Assembly: GCA_016124905.1 (NCBI GenBank) | Contig: WGMV01000025.1 | Coordinates: 44,773 to 108,772 of the forward strand | Direction of reading: 5' to 3' | Source of the DNA: a bacterium | GTDB lineage: Bacteria > Pseudomonadota > Alphaproteobacteria > Rickettsiales > RI-342 | Length of the DNA: 64,000 nt | Shown: positions 1-11,218 of the stretch, one piece after another | How positions within the stretch are numbered: the first letter of the stretch is position 1 | Layout of the letters: the number at the start of each line of letters is the position of its first letter | The notes under the pieces: model-generated | Seen by the model: only the letters and a program-made list of their open reading frames with translations | Databases searched by the model: none | What the model was told of the DNA's origin: nothing | Translations under genes and position numbers: made by a program

Positions 1-52
1 CGACTCCCCCGCGGCCCTCGGCAAGACCATGAAGGAACTGCTTGCGGCGTAA
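1..52 (+). CDS. 3' end of an unidentified gene (partial)
   Basis: An open frame enters from the left edge and stops at TAA 50-52, leaving 16 codons (DSPAALGKTMKELLAA). A clear intrinsic terminator follows 25 bases later, which supports this as a genuine gene end. The tail is too short to assign a family. Confidence 0.5.
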   Translation, partial: DSPAALGKTMKELLAA

Positions 53-74
53 TCGTGCTGCAATAATAATGGAT

Positions 75-112
75 TAGGCTTCCATCCATAACGGGTGGAA
101 GCCTTTTTCGTT
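75..112 (+). terminator. Intrinsic terminator
   Basis: GGCTTCCA (77-84) pairs with TGGAAGCC (96-103) and is followed by TTTTT. It ends the transcript entering from the left edge. Confidence 0.85.
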
Positions 113-135
113 TCCTCCATCAAAGGGAGCAGAAA

Positions 136-441
136 ATGACCATTTCCGATGCACTCTTCACGCAGCTTACACAGAATCGCGATACGAGCTTGAGCAACGT
201 GGACGCCTCTTCCGAAGTGATGCAAATGGCTTCGCACATGCAAGCCTTGCGGAATGACTGCCATACCCAGATCATGACTGCGGATGAAACGCTGCTGATT
301 CAGGTCGAAGCAGAAGCTGGTTTGCCTAGCACCCATACCTATAATAAGTTCACCGATCGGTTTTACCTTCAAATCCCCAACAGCATCTTCACCGACGAAC
401 AGTTCCAGGCCGTCATGAACGGCTACTGCATGGAATTTTAG
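136..441 (+). CDS. Hypothetical protein, 101 aa
   Basis: I do not recognise this family. The ATG at 136 is preceded by a good Shine-Dalgarno (AAAGGGAGCAG) and by a terminator that isolates it from the upstream gene, so it looks like a monocistronic unit. The product is soluble and acidic, without signal peptide or membrane segment, and its second half has an alternating pattern (FYLQIPNSIFTDEQF) suggestive of a small alpha/beta fold. The next gene is convergent. Codon use matches neighbouring chromosomal genes. Confidence 0.7.
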   Translation: MTISDALFTQLTQNRDTSLSNVDASSEVMQMASHMQALRNDCHTQIMTADETLLIQVEAEAGLPSTHTYNKFTDRFYLQIPNSIFTDEQFQAVMNGYCMEF

Positions 442-458
442 CGCCAGCGGGGTTCCGG

Positions 459-866
459 TTATTTGCCTTTGCCGAGGTTTTTGGCGGCTTCCGCAATCAC
501 ATCATCCACAATATACACATCATACAGCGGGTCTTTGGCCAGCAGCGTAGTGTCGAAATAGGCGGACAGGGTCGAACGCTCGCTCGCAGGCCGGCTGTCG
601 CGGTCATCCACCCCTTCGCCGCGCGTACTGACATCCAGCGCGATATCCTTAGCCAGCCGCCCGACTTCCGCCGCCAATTCTTTCATAAGCAAAATAACGG
701 CGCGCGCATCCTCTGAATAATCGGAGGGGAAATATTCATGACTGGCGGCGATATGAACATGGTTCTCCTGATCGCGCTCAATATGTACGTCGCCTTTCAG
801 GCGAATGCCGCGCTTACGAAACAGGTTGGCAACTGCTTGCTCTGCTTGTTCGAATAGTTCGCTCAT
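459..866 (-). CDS. Hypothetical protein, 135 aa
   Basis: Unrecognised. I start at the ATG at 866 (MSELFEQAEQ) because GGGAGG lies directly upstream; an in-frame ATG seven codons earlier lacks a ribosome site. The protein is charged, with a predicted helical N-terminus, a strand containing HVHIAASHEYF, and an acidic C-terminus (DPLYDVYIVDDVIAEAAKN). It has no signal peptide or membrane helix, so it is probably cytoplasmic. It is divergent from the EamA transporter gene, and about 50 bp separate the two starts. No function can be given. Confidence 0.7.
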   Translation of the reverse strand: MSELFEQAEQAVANLFRKRGIRLKGDVHIERDQENHVHIAASHEYFPSDYSEDARAVILLMKELAAEVGRLAKDIALDVSTRGEGVDDRDSRPASERSTLSAYFDTTLLAKDPLYDVYIVDDVIAEAAKNLGKGK

Positions 867-918
867 GCCATACCTCCCATGATGCATAAATATTATCCGG
901 CATAAATGTTGCTTTTAG

Positions 919-1794
919 ATGAAACCCATTGATTATCTTGGCTGTATACTGGTCGCCGCCCTCTGGGGCGGCAATTTCGTGGCGGCCAAGATCGCCATGG
1001 CCCATTACCCGCCCATCATGTATGCCACCATCCGTTTTGGCGGAGTTGCCTTGATGCTGGCCCCTTTCATGCGCTGGCCGGATAAAAAACGCTGGAAGGA
1101 CCTCAACCTCTTCGCCCTCACCCTCGGCACACTTTATTTCCCCTTCACCTTCAAGGCCATCAACATGGGGCTGGACCTGCCCACCGCCATCCTTACCTCG
1201 CAGATGGGCGTGCCCTTTTCCTGCGTCATGGGCGTGGTGCTGCTGAAGGATAAGCTCGGCCCCTGGCGCAGCATGGGGCTGATGATCGCCTTCATCGGCC
1301 TGCTGGTCATTGCCGGTTCACCCAATTTGCGGGAGCACATGCTGGCCTTCTGGTTCATGCTCATCGGCGCCTTTTTCTGGAGCCTCTCCAACATCTACAT
1401 CAAGCGCTTCAATGATATGAAAATATACAACGTCCTCGGCTGGGCCTGCCTGCTGAGCGCGCCACAACTACTTGTTCTTTCTCTGATTTTTGAGGATAAT
1501 GCGCTGGAAAGCCTGAAAACCACACCCTTTGCCCCTGCCATGGGCATGCTCTATTCCATCGTCGGCTCCACGGTGATCGCTTACGGCCTGTGGTATCGCC
1601 TGCTCAGCAAGCACAAGGTCAACCAGGTGGTGCCCTTCTCGCTGCTCGTGCCGTTTTTCGGCATCTCCGCGGGCGTGATCATGCTGAACGAGCCGCTGAC
1701 GCTCAACACCATCATCGGCGGGCTCATCACGTTGGCGGGTGTGGGCACCATCGTCATCCGCAAACCCAAAATGTTCAGGCAGCAGGAACCATGA
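919..1794 (+). CDS. EamA/DMT-family transporter
   Basis: This 291-residue integral membrane protein shows about ten hydrophobic helices in two EamA repeats, the usual length and layout of the drug/metabolite transporter superfamily. The N-terminus has the family's typical small-residue motif (ALWGGNFVAAKIAM). Members export amino acids or metabolites across the inner membrane; the substrate cannot be read from sequence. The stop overlaps the start of the amidase gene (ATGA at 1791-1794), implying translational coupling in a two-gene operon. No strong ribosome site is visible before the ATG. Confidence 0.9.
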   Translation: MKPIDYLGCILVAALWGGNFVAAKIAMAHYPPIMYATIRFGGVALMLAPFMRWPDKKRWKDLNLFALTLGTLYFPFTFKAINMGLDLPTAILTSQMGVPFSCVMGVVLLKDKLGPWRSMGLMIAFIGLLVIAGSPNLREHMLAFWFMLIGAFFWSLSNIYIKRFNDMKIYNVLGWACLLSAPQLLVLSLIFEDNALESLKTTPFAPAMGMLYSIVGSTVIAYGLWYRLLSKHKVNQVVPFSLLVPFFGISAGVIMLNEPLTLNTIIGGLITLAGVGTIVIRKPKMFRQQEP

Positions 1795-2501
1795 TGATTC
1801 TGCATTCTCCCAACCGTGACGACCGCAGTGAGGAAGCCTCCATCACCATGCTCGTGCTGCACTACACCGGCATGAAAACGGCGCAGGAGGCCATCGACCG
1901 CCTGTGCGACCGCGAGGCCAAGGTCAGCGCGCATTACGTGGTGGATGAGGATGGCAGCACCTACCAGCTGGTGCCGGAGGAAGACCGCGCCTGGCACGCG
2001 GGCAAAAGCCACTGGCGCGGGCATGAGCGCATCAATGACTGGTCCATCGGTATCGAGATCGTCAATCCGGGCCACGAATTTGGCTACCGCCCCTTCCCCG
2101 ATGCCCAGATGCATGCCGTCAAGGACCTGAGCCTTGCCATCATCAAGCGCCATCACATCGCCGCGCGCAACGTCATCGCCCACAGCGACATCGCGCCCGA
2201 CCGAAAGGAGGACCCCGGCGAACTGTTCGACTGGGCCTGGCTGGCCGAATGCGGCGTCGGCCTCTGGCCAGGCGTGACACCGGATAAACGTGAAGGTTGG
2301 GAAAGCACGCCGGACTCCATCCGCGTTCTGCAAATCCGCCTGAAGACATACGGTTATGGTGTGGAGGCAACCGGCGAACTCGACGACACCACCATGCAGG
2401 TCATCACCGCCTTCCAGCGTCATTTCCGCCAGAACCTCCTCACCGGCATGTGGGACGGCGATTGCGACTGGCGCCTCAACCGACTGCTGGAACTCGCCTA
2501 G
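1791..2501 (+). CDS. ampD: N-acetylmuramoyl-L-alanine amidase (AmpD-like)
   Basis: An amidase_2 (T7 lysozyme-like) domain spans about residues 10-155, with zinc-ligand regions LVLHYTG and AHSDIAPDRKEDPG, followed by a C-terminal peptidoglycan-binding-1 domain (about 165-236). The protein has 236 residues and no signal peptide, consistent with cytosolic AmpD, which cleaves 1,6-anhydro-muropeptides during wall recycling. The start at 1791 overlaps the transporter stop by four bases. The C-terminal four bases overlap the convergent aminopeptidase gene. AmpD of E. coli lacks the extra binding domain, but alphaproteobacterial versions often carry it. Confidence 0.88.
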   Translation: MMILHSPNRDDRSEEASITMLVLHYTGMKTAQEAIDRLCDREAKVSAHYVVDEDGSTYQLVPEEDRAWHAGKSHWRGHERINDWSIGIEIVNPGHEFGYRPFPDAQMHAVKDLSLAIIKRHHIAARNVIAHSDIAPDRKEDPGELFDWAWLAECGVGLWPGVTPDKREGWESTPDSIRVLQIRLKTYGYGVEATGELDDTTMQVITAFQRHFRQNLLTGMWDGDCDWRLNRLLELA

Positions 2502-4312
2502 ATTTCACTGCACGCGAGAGCAAGCCAATCACGCTCCGTCTCGTCCAGCATCGGCGCGATGGTGGCGAACACGCGCTTGTGGTAGCCGTTTAGCCAGCTC
2601 AGCTCAGCCTCACTCAGCATATCCTTGATGACGAGCTGCCGGTCGATGGGCACCATGGTCAAGGTCTCAAACCCATAAAACGGACGCTGGCTGGAAAGCT
2701 CGGGCCTCTCTTCCACCACCACCAGGTTTTCGATACGGATACCGTAATAATCCTGCCGGTAATAGCCAGGCTCGTTGGAAAGAATCATCCCTGGCAGCAA
2801 CGCCTGCGTGCTGGGCGATTTGCTGATGCGCTGCGGACCTTCATGCACGTTCAGGAAACTGCCCACCCCGTGCCCCGTACCATGGTCGTAATCCAGCCCC
2901 TTGTGCCAGAGCGGACTGCGCGCCATCGCATCCAGCTGGCTGCCGGTGGTGCCTTTGGGAAACACGGCGCTTGCCAGGGCGATATGCCCCTTCAGCACCA
3001 GCGTGAAATGCTCGCGCATGGCGGGCGTTACATCGCCGATGGCGATGGTGCGGGTAATGTCCGTCGTTCCTTCGCGGTATTGCCCGCCGGAATCGATCAG
3101 CAGGATGGAGCCTTCCTCGATGGTGGCCGCACTGGCGGCCTCGGCACGGTAATGCACGATGGCGCCGTTGGGCCCATAACCGGCGATGGTGGAAAAACTA
3201 AGGCCCGTGCAGGCTGGGTTGCTGGTACGGAATCCCTCAAGCCGGTCGCCCAGTACCACTTCCGTCAGCCCCTGCCGCAATCCTTCGCGGTAAAACCAGC
3301 TGAAGAACCGGCACATGGCCGCGCCATCCATAATGTGCGCCTTGCGCATGCCCTCCACTTCCACGGCATTTTTGCAGGCTTTGGGCAGCTGGCACGGGTC
3401 TTCTGCCATCACCAGGTTCACCCCTTCGGCCTGCGCGAGAATCTGCCCGATATTGGCGGGTGTCAGCGTCAAATCCACCCACACGCGGCAGCGGCGGGCC
3501 TCCCCCAGCTGGGTCACGGTGGTTTCCAGCAGATTCATGGGCAGAATAGTGGTGTTGCTTCCCAGATGCTCACGCACCGGCTTGTCCACCCGCAGCGCAT
3601 CGATGAAAATCGTGGCCTGACCTTCCGGTTCATGCTCATTGACGCAAAGCAGCGCGAAACACAAGGCCACCGGCGTGTGCGGCAGGTCGTGCGCGCGGAT
3701 GTTGAACAGCCAGGCGATGGAATCGCTGGAAGCGATGAAGAGCGCATCCACGTGGCGCTCCTTCATCATGCGGCAGATGTCGCGCCGCTTATCGGCGGAG
3801 GATTTGCCGCTATATTCCAGCCCATGCACCTCCACCACGCTGGAAGGCATCGCCGGACGGTCTTTCCAGAGCAGGTCGACCGGGCATTGCGACATCGGCG
3901 ACATTAGAATGCCCGCCTGCGCCAGCGCATCTTCCATGCGCGTCAGCTGGCTCATGCTGAACAGGCTGGCGTCATAGCCCAGGCGCATGTCTTTTTTCAT
4001 CTGCTGCTTCAGCCAGTTGACCGGCGTCAGGTCCGCGCTGTTATGCACCTCGTAAAGCTCGGGCGGCAATTGCTGGCTGGCCTGCAGCGTGTAACGCCCG
4101 TCCGTGACCAGGGCGGCCTGCTGCGCCGTCACCACCACCGTCCCGGCGGAGCCGTTGAACCCCGTGAGCCATGCCACGCGCTGAGCGGCTTCGGGTGGAT
4201 ATTCGCTCAAAAACTCATCGCCGATGGGCAGGACATACCCATCCACATGCTGCCGGGCCATTTCCGCCCGCAGAGCCTCCAGCCGTTCCTTGCTTTCCAG
4301 GATTGATAGCAT
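2498..4312 (-). CDS. pepP: Xaa-Pro aminopeptidase (M24B, aminopeptidase P)
   Basis: 604 residues, the long three-domain form. Two creatinase-like N-terminal domains precede the M24 pita-bread catalytic domain. Visible metal and substrate motifs include IVHYRAE, LLIDSGGQYREGTTDITRT (both Asp ligands), HGTGHGVGSFLNVHEGP and NEPGYY, ending in FETLTMVPID. It removes N-terminal residues preceding proline, in the cytoplasm, with two Mn or similar metals. I start at the ATG at 4312; a TTG immediately upstream is also possible. It converges on ampD with a 4-bp overlap. Confidence 0.95.
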   Translation of the reverse strand: MLSILESKERLEALRAEMARQHVDGYVLPIGDEFLSEYPPEAAQRVAWLTGFNGSAGTVVVTAQQAALVTDGRYTLQASQQLPPELYEVHNSADLTPVNWLKQQMKKDMRLGYDASLFSMSQLTRMEDALAQAGILMSPMSQCPVDLLWKDRPAMPSSVVEVHGLEYSGKSSADKRRDICRMMKERHVDALFIASSDSIAWLFNIRAHDLPHTPVALCFALLCVNEHEPEGQATIFIDALRVDKPVREHLGSNTTILPMNLLETTVTQLGEARRCRVWVDLTLTPANIGQILAQAEGVNLVMAEDPCQLPKACKNAVEVEGMRKAHIMDGAAMCRFFSWFYREGLRQGLTEVVLGDRLEGFRTSNPACTGLSFSTIAGYGPNGAIVHYRAEAASAATIEEGSILLIDSGGQYREGTTDITRTIAIGDVTPAMREHFTLVLKGHIALASAVFPKGTTGSQLDAMARSPLWHKGLDYDHGTGHGVGSFLNVHEGPQRISKSPSTQALLPGMILSNEPGYYRQDYYGIRIENLVVVEERPELSSQRPFYGFETLTMVPIDRQLVIKDMLSEAELSWLNGYHKRVFATIAPMLDETERDWLALACSEI

Positions 4313-4389
4313 CAAGCGCTTCTATATCTTGTTATATCCACGATTTTGCATTACAAAATCTACCACTCATCTTAGCATCGATAGGTTTC

Positions 4390-5442
4390 ATGCGGCAATC
4401 GCATTTACTGCGCACAGGTCCACAACATGGTGCAGACAGGCTAAAGGCCTGGGTTCTCTGGGTCTTTGTTCTGCTGGCATCCCTCATCATGGTCACCATC
4501 GCCTTCCCTGCCCGCGCGCAGGAGCCCTGGGTGGTGCTGATTTATGAGCAGCTTGCCAATGTGCAGGATAACGGCTTCAACGAAATGGCCAACCGCGGCG
4601 CCATGCGCGCCAATAAGGAACTTGGCATCCGCGTGGTGGAGCGCACCATCCCCCAGGGCAAAGCCTGGCAGGAATTCTACCGCGAGGTGGCGCGTGAGAA
4701 ACCCAGCATGATCATCACGGTAGGTTTTGCCCACGTGCGCCCGCTGCTGGACGTGGCGGATGAATTCCCTCAGACCAAATTCACCTCCATCGACGGCCTC
4801 GTGCCGCCGGTATTCCCCAACATGCAGTCTGTCATTTTCAAAGACCATGAAGGCGCCTTCCTGGTGGGCATTATCGCCTCGCTCGCCAGCAAAACGAACA
4901 AGATCGGCTTCATCGGCGGCATGGACATCCCCCTCATCCGCAATTTCGGCGTGGGCTACGCCCAGGGCGCCCGCTTCGCCGTGCCCAAAATCCAGGTCGA
5001 CCAGTCCATGATCGGCGACGACCCTACCGCCTGGAACAACCCCATCCGCGCCACCGCGCTTGCGCAAAAGCAATATGAGGCGGGCTCCGATGTCATCTTC
5101 GCCGCCGCCGGCGCCTCCACCCTGGCCGTGCTGGAAACCGCCAAGAAACAGGGCAAGCTTGCCATCGGCGTGGATACCAACCAGAATGGCCTCTACCCCG
5201 GCTTCGTGCTCACCTCCATGGTCAAGCGCGTGGACATGGCCGTGTTTGAGACCATCAAAAGCCTGAAGCTGGAAAAATGGGAACCGGGCATCAAATACCT
5301 CGGCGTAAAGGAAGACGCCGTGGATGTCGCCATCGACACCAACAACGAAAAGCTCATCACCAAAAGCATGAAGGACCGGGTGGAAACCGCCAAGGCCCTG
5401 ATCAAGGATGGGCTGCTGAAGGTGGATACCTATAGCCCCTGA
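4390..5442 (+). CDS. BMP-family ABC transporter substrate-binding protein
   Basis: 350 residues. A hydrophobic N-terminal segment ends at AFPARAQE, a plausible signal peptidase I site, so the protein should be periplasmic; no lipobox is seen. The mature part matches the basic membrane protein (BMP/PnrA/Med) fold: an early DNGFNEMANRG helix, IGFIGGMDIPLI and IFAAAGASTLAVLE motifs. BMP proteins deliver purine nucleosides and related ligands to ABC importers. No permease or ATPase genes adjoin it here, so the partner must lie elsewhere. The frame is open upstream, but the hydrophobic leader fixes the start near 4390. Confidence 0.9.
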   Translation: MRQSHLLRTGPQHGADRLKAWVLWVFVLLASLIMVTIAFPARAQEPWVVLIYEQLANVQDNGFNEMANRGAMRANKELGIRVVERTIPQGKAWQEFYREVAREKPSMIITVGFAHVRPLLDVADEFPQTKFTSIDGLVPPVFPNMQSVIFKDHEGAFLVGIIASLASKTNKIGFIGGMDIPLIRNFGVGYAQGARFAVPKIQVDQSMIGDDPTAWNNPIRATALAQKQYEAGSDVIFAAAGASTLAVLETAKKQGKLAIGVDTNQNGLYPGFVLTSMVKRVDMAVFETIKSLKLEKWEPGIKYLGVKEDAVDVAIDTNNEKLITKSMKDRVETAKALIKDGLLKVDTYSP

Positions 5443-5473
5443 GTCTGGTCGTATTCATGAGTGACCAGCGTTT

Positions 5474-5605
5474 AGATACCCCCTCACCCCGTCCCTCTCC
5501 CTCAAGGGGTGAGGGAGTTTGGTCCGGGCTTTTTTATGCTTATTGGAAACAAGCGGAATACCCCCCCCTCTCCTTGAGGGAGAGGGACGGGGTGAGGGAG
5601 TATCT
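5474..5605. repeat. Inverted repeat pair between convergent genes
   Basis: A roughly 34-nt arm at 5474-5507 (begins AGATACCCCCTCACCCCGTC) recurs inverted at 5571-5605, separated by about 63 nt. It can fold into one long hairpin and lies between the convergent BMP and prmA genes, so it may act as a bidirectional terminator. Polypyrimidine repeats of this kind are common in proteobacterial intergenic DNA. Confidence 0.75.
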
Positions 5606-5609
5606 TCAC

Positions 5610-6521
5610 TCAAGCCAATATCAGTGCACTCCAGTTATCGCGCCGGAATGCATGTTTCAGCTTCATCCCCTGCGCTTCATAAGCAGGCAGCACCATCGGC
5701 TCCTGCGCCGTCAGCAGGCCGGAAAGAATGACGATGCCATCCTTCGCGCGCGCTTTCGCTATATCCGGCGCCAGCTGCACCAGCGGCTGCGCCAGGATGT
5801 TGGCGGTGATCACCGCATAAGGCGCATAGCGCTTGATGGCCGGATGGTCCAGCCCGTCCGCCTCAATGGCATGGATGCCGCTGATGCCGTTCAGCGCGAA
5901 ATTCTCTTCCGCCACCTGCACCGCCGTGGGGTCGATGTCGGTGGCCACAATCGTGGCATCCTGCGGCTGCAACCGCCCCATCGCCATGGCCAGCACGCCC
6001 GAGCCGGTGCCCACATCCATCCAGTTACCGTCGGGTATATCCAGATGCCCGTTGGCGATCCAGTCCAGCGCCATCAGGCAACCATGCGTGGTACCATGTT
6101 CGCCGGAGCCGAAGGCCAGCCCCGCATCCACACAAATGGGCAACACATCGCCAGGAGGCACCTCCTCCACATGCGAGCCATGCACCCAGAAGCGCCCGGC
6201 ATGGATGGGTTTGAAGGATGCCTGCACCTCCAGCAGCCAGTTGCGGTCATGCACTTCCATCAGGCTCAGTTCCGGCACCACCGCATCCACTGCGGCAAAC
6301 AGGGGAGCAAGCTTCTGCTTCCACAGGCTGAGGTCGGGCTTCTGCTCCAGCAGCAGCTCCATGCGGCGCGGCTCCGGTTCATCCGGCGTCAGGGTGGAAA
6401 GCGACAGGCAGTCGTCGCTCAATGATTCAGCGAAAAAATCCGCCCATGCGGGCTCCACATCGAATGCCAGCGTCCATAGACTGCTGCCCGCCACATGTGC
6501 TTTGAAGGGATTGCCCGTCAT
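5610..6521 (-). CDS. prmA: Ribosomal protein L11 methyltransferase
   Basis: 303 residues, class I SAM-dependent methyltransferase. Motif I is DVGTGSGVLAMAMG and motif II TIVATDIDPTAV; the PrmA-specific stretch FGSGEHGTTHGCLMALDW precedes it, and TANILAQPL is the NxxP-like catalytic region. PrmA trimethylates lysines and the N-terminus of ribosomal protein L11. It lies four bases downstream of ligA on the same strand and is probably co-transcribed from the recN-ligA unit. Confidence 0.95.
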   Translation of the reverse strand: MTGNPFKAHVAGSSLWTLAFDVEPAWADFFAESLSDDCLSLSTLTPDEPEPRRMELLLEQKPDLSLWKQKLAPLFAAVDAVVPELSLMEVHDRNWLLEVQASFKPIHAGRFWVHGSHVEEVPPGDVLPICVDAGLAFGSGEHGTTHGCLMALDWIANGHLDIPDGNWMDVGTGSGVLAMAMGRLQPQDATIVATDIDPTAVQVAEENFALNGISGIHAIEADGLDHPAIKRYAPYAVITANILAQPLVQLAPDIAKARAKDGIVILSGLLTAQEPMVLPAYEAQGMKLKHAFRRDNWSALILA

Positions 6522-6525
6522 TTCT

Positions 6526-8634
<2,109 letters not shown>

Positions 8635-10293
8635 CTAATCCACCAGTTCCAGCAGCGCATCCGCCGCCGCGCGCGCCTGGTCGGTCACCGATGCGCCGGA
8701 AAGCATCCGCGCCAGTTCCTCACGCCTGCCCTGTTCATCCAGCGTGCGCACCTGCGTGGTGGTGTTGCTGCCGTCATTTTGTTTCGACACCACAAAATGC
8801 CGCTGCGCGAACGCCGCCACCTGCGGCTGGTGCGTCACCACCAGCACCTGACGGTGCTTGCCCAGCTGCGCCAGGCGCTTGCCGATGGCCTCCGCCGTCG
8901 CGCCGCCCACGCCGGTGTCGATCTCGTCAAACACCATGGAAGGAATGCCGTCTACTTCCGCCAGCGCCAGTTTCATCGCCAGCATCAAACGCGACAATTC
9001 ACCGCCCGACGCCACCTTGGCCAGCGGCCCGGCAGGCTGGCCCGGGTTGGCCGCCACATGGAATTCCACCATCTCCAGCCCGTCGCCGCTGGCTTCCGGC
9101 AGGGTTTTGATCGCCACCGTGAAACGTGCCGATGCCATGTTGAGCGGCGGCAATTCCTCCATCACCCGCGCTTCCAGTTTTTTAGCGGAAGCGGCGCGTG
9201 CCTTGCTGAGTTTTTCCGCCGCCTTGCGATAGGCTTGTCCGGTTTCTTCCACATTTTTCAGCAGCGCGTCGCAATGTTGCTGGCCATGCTCCAGACTGCC
9301 GAGTTGCTCTTTCAGCGCCTGATGCTTGGCGGGCAGTTCATCCACCAGGCATTGATGTTTTCGCGCGGCATCGCGCAATTCGAACAACCGGCTCTCCGCG
9401 CGCTCCAGCTCGGCGGCGTCATAGCCGTCATCATCCAGCAGACGCTCCAGCGCATCCATCACTTCCTGCGCATTCAGCATGGCCTGCTCCAGTACCGTAT
9501 TGACCGGCGCCAGCGCGGCATCCTCCTCGCCCCGGCGCTGCAGAATGCGCTCCGCCCCCGCCAGCATCTGCACCACGGATTTCGGTTGCGACAGGCTTGC
9601 CAATGCATCCTTCAGGCTTTCACCGCGTTTTTCGGCCAGCATCATCTGGCGGCGGCGTTCAGCCAACTCTTCCTCTTCACCCGGCTCCGGCGCCAGCTTG
9701 TCCAGCTCGGTCAGCACATGGCGCAGGTAATCTTCCTCCGCGCGCAACTTCTCCTGGCTGGCCATGGCTTCGGCTAGCGTCTGTTTTGCCTGCTGCCATT
9801 CACGCCACGCACCGCGCATGGCCGTCACCATCTCGCCATGCTGGCCATAAGCATCCAGCAACTGCCGATGGATGCGCGCATCCGTCAACCCGCGCTGGTC
9901 ATGCTGGCCATGCACTTCCAGCAGCATTTCGCCCAGCTCACGCAACAGCGTAACGGTCACCGCCATATCATTGACAAACGCCTTGCCTTTGCCGCCTGCG
10001 TCCAGCACGCGGCGCACATGGATGTTGCCATCCTCGCTTTCGCCCAGTCCATTCTCTTCCAGAAACGCCTGCGCATCCGCCGTTGGAGCAAAACTCGCAC
10101 CCACCACCGCCTGCTGCGCGCCATGCCGCACCAGCGATGCATCCGCCCGGCTGCCAAGCGCCAGCCCAAGCGCATCCAGCACGATGGATTTGCCTGAACC
10201 CGTCTCCCCCGTGAACACATGCAGCCCGGCTTCGAAATCCAGCCCAAGCTGTTCGATCAACACGACATTGCGGATGTCCAGGCGCTGAAGCAT
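8635..10293 (-). CDS. recN: DNA repair protein RecN
   Basis: 552 residues, SMC-like ATPase acting in double-strand-break repair. Walker A is GETGSGKS (residues 29-36). Two long coiled-coil arms occupy roughly residues 150-370, and the C-terminal half carries the signature (ASGGELSRLMLAMKLAL) and Walker B (MVFDEIDTGVGG). It starts three bases after the bamD stop region (bamD is downstream on the minus strand), and its own stop TAG is directly followed by the ligA ATG, so recN and ligA are likely translationally coupled. Confidence 0.97.
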   Translation of the reverse strand: MLQRLDIRNVVLIEQLGLDFEAGLHVFTGETGSGKSIVLDALGLALGSRADASLVRHGAQQAVVGASFAPTADAQAFLEENGLGESEDGNIHVRRVLDAGGKGKAFVNDMAVTVTLLRELGEMLLEVHGQHDQRGLTDARIHRQLLDAYGQHGEMVTAMRGAWREWQQAKQTLAEAMASQEKLRAEEDYLRHVLTELDKLAPEPGEEEELAERRRQMMLAEKRGESLKDALASLSQPKSVVQMLAGAERILQRRGEEDAALAPVNTVLEQAMLNAQEVMDALERLLDDDGYDAAELERAESRLFELRDAARKHQCLVDELPAKHQALKEQLGSLEHGQQHCDALLKNVEETGQAYRKAAEKLSKARAASAKKLEARVMEELPPLNMASARFTVAIKTLPEASGDGLEMVEFHVAANPGQPAGPLAKVASGGELSRLMLAMKLALAEVDGIPSMVFDEIDTGVGGATAEAIGKRLAQLGKHRQVLVVTHQPQVAAFAQRHFVVSKQNDGSNTTTQVRTLDEQGRREELARMLSGASVTDQARAAADALLELVD

Positions 10294-10296
10294 GCG

Positions 10297-11127
10297 TTAC
10301 AGTCCGACTGCGTCTTTTACCTTATCCCACCAGGGCGTGTCCTGCGGCATCACCACATCCGCGCCCGGGTCGCCCACCAGCAGGCGGTAGCTGTCCACAT
10401 ACCACGGGTTGCCAGGATAGTTATAGCCCAGCACCGCCGCAGCACGTCGCGCATCGTCGCGCATGCCCATCGCCATATAGGCTTCCACCATGCGGTGCAG
10501 GGCCTCGGGCACATGGCTGGTGGTCTGGTAATTATCCACCACATAGCGGAAACGTGTGATGGCGGGCAGCCATTCCTTTTTGCGCAGATAATAACGGCCG
10601 ATCACCATCTCCTTGCCGGCAAGGTGATCGTAAACCAGGTCCAGCTTGATGCGGGCATCCTTGGCATAGTCGGAATCGGGGTAACGGCGCACCACGTCCT
10701 GCAGGGCGTCCTGAGCCTTCTGCGTAATCGCCTGGTCACGCAGCGTGTCGGATATCTGCTCGTAATAGCAAAGACCGATCATATAATAGGCGTAAGGCGT
10801 CTGCTCACTCGCCGGATAAAGCTGGATATAGGCTTCATACATGGAGATAGCGTCGTCATATTTATTGCGCTTGTAGGCGCCATAAGCCCCCATCAGCTGC
10901 GATTTGCGCGCCCATGGCGACAGCGGATATTCCTGCTGCAGGCTCTCAAACACCTTGATGGCGTCGGTGGGTTTATTGTCGTTCAGCAGGTCCATGCCTT
11001 CCTGATAGACTTCTTCCGCCGGGCGGCCTTTCACCAGGTCGTTCTTATCCTCGTCGTCGGTGGTGGAGCAGGCGGCCAGCCACAGCAGTGAACAGATGGA
11101 TAGCAAGCATAGGGAGGATTTCTTCAT
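10297..11127 (-). CDS. bamD: Outer membrane assembly lipoprotein BamD
   Basis: 276 residues. An N-terminal lipoprotein signal ends in LAAC with Cys20 as the lipidated residue. The mature part contains tetratricopeptide repeats (for example YQEGMDLLNDNKPTDAIKVF and SPWARKSQLMGAYGAYK). BamD is the essential lipoprotein of the BAM complex that inserts beta-barrel proteins in the outer membrane. It sits between lpxC and recN, the arrangement usual for alphaproteobacteria, three bases from recN. Confidence 0.96.
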   Translation of the reverse strand: MKKSSLCLLSICSLLWLAACSTTDDEDKNDLVKGRPAEEVYQEGMDLLNDNKPTDAIKVFESLQQEYPLSPWARKSQLMGAYGAYKRNKYDDAISMYEAYIQLYPASEQTPYAYYMIGLCYYEQISDTLRDQAITQKAQDALQDVVRRYPDSDYAKDARIKLDLVYDHLAGKEMVIGRYYLRKKEWLPAITRFRYVVDNYQTTSHVPEALHRMVEAYMAMGMRDDARRAAAVLGYNYPGNPWYVDSYRLLVGDPGADVVMPQDTPWWDKVKDAVGL

Positions 11128-11218
11128 GCCATGCGCCTTAGGTTATACCGCCCCCTTTGTAAGGAAAGGCAACGGGCCGCGCAAGCATTCAGCAGCCGCA
11201 AAAACAGGTGGAAGCGGA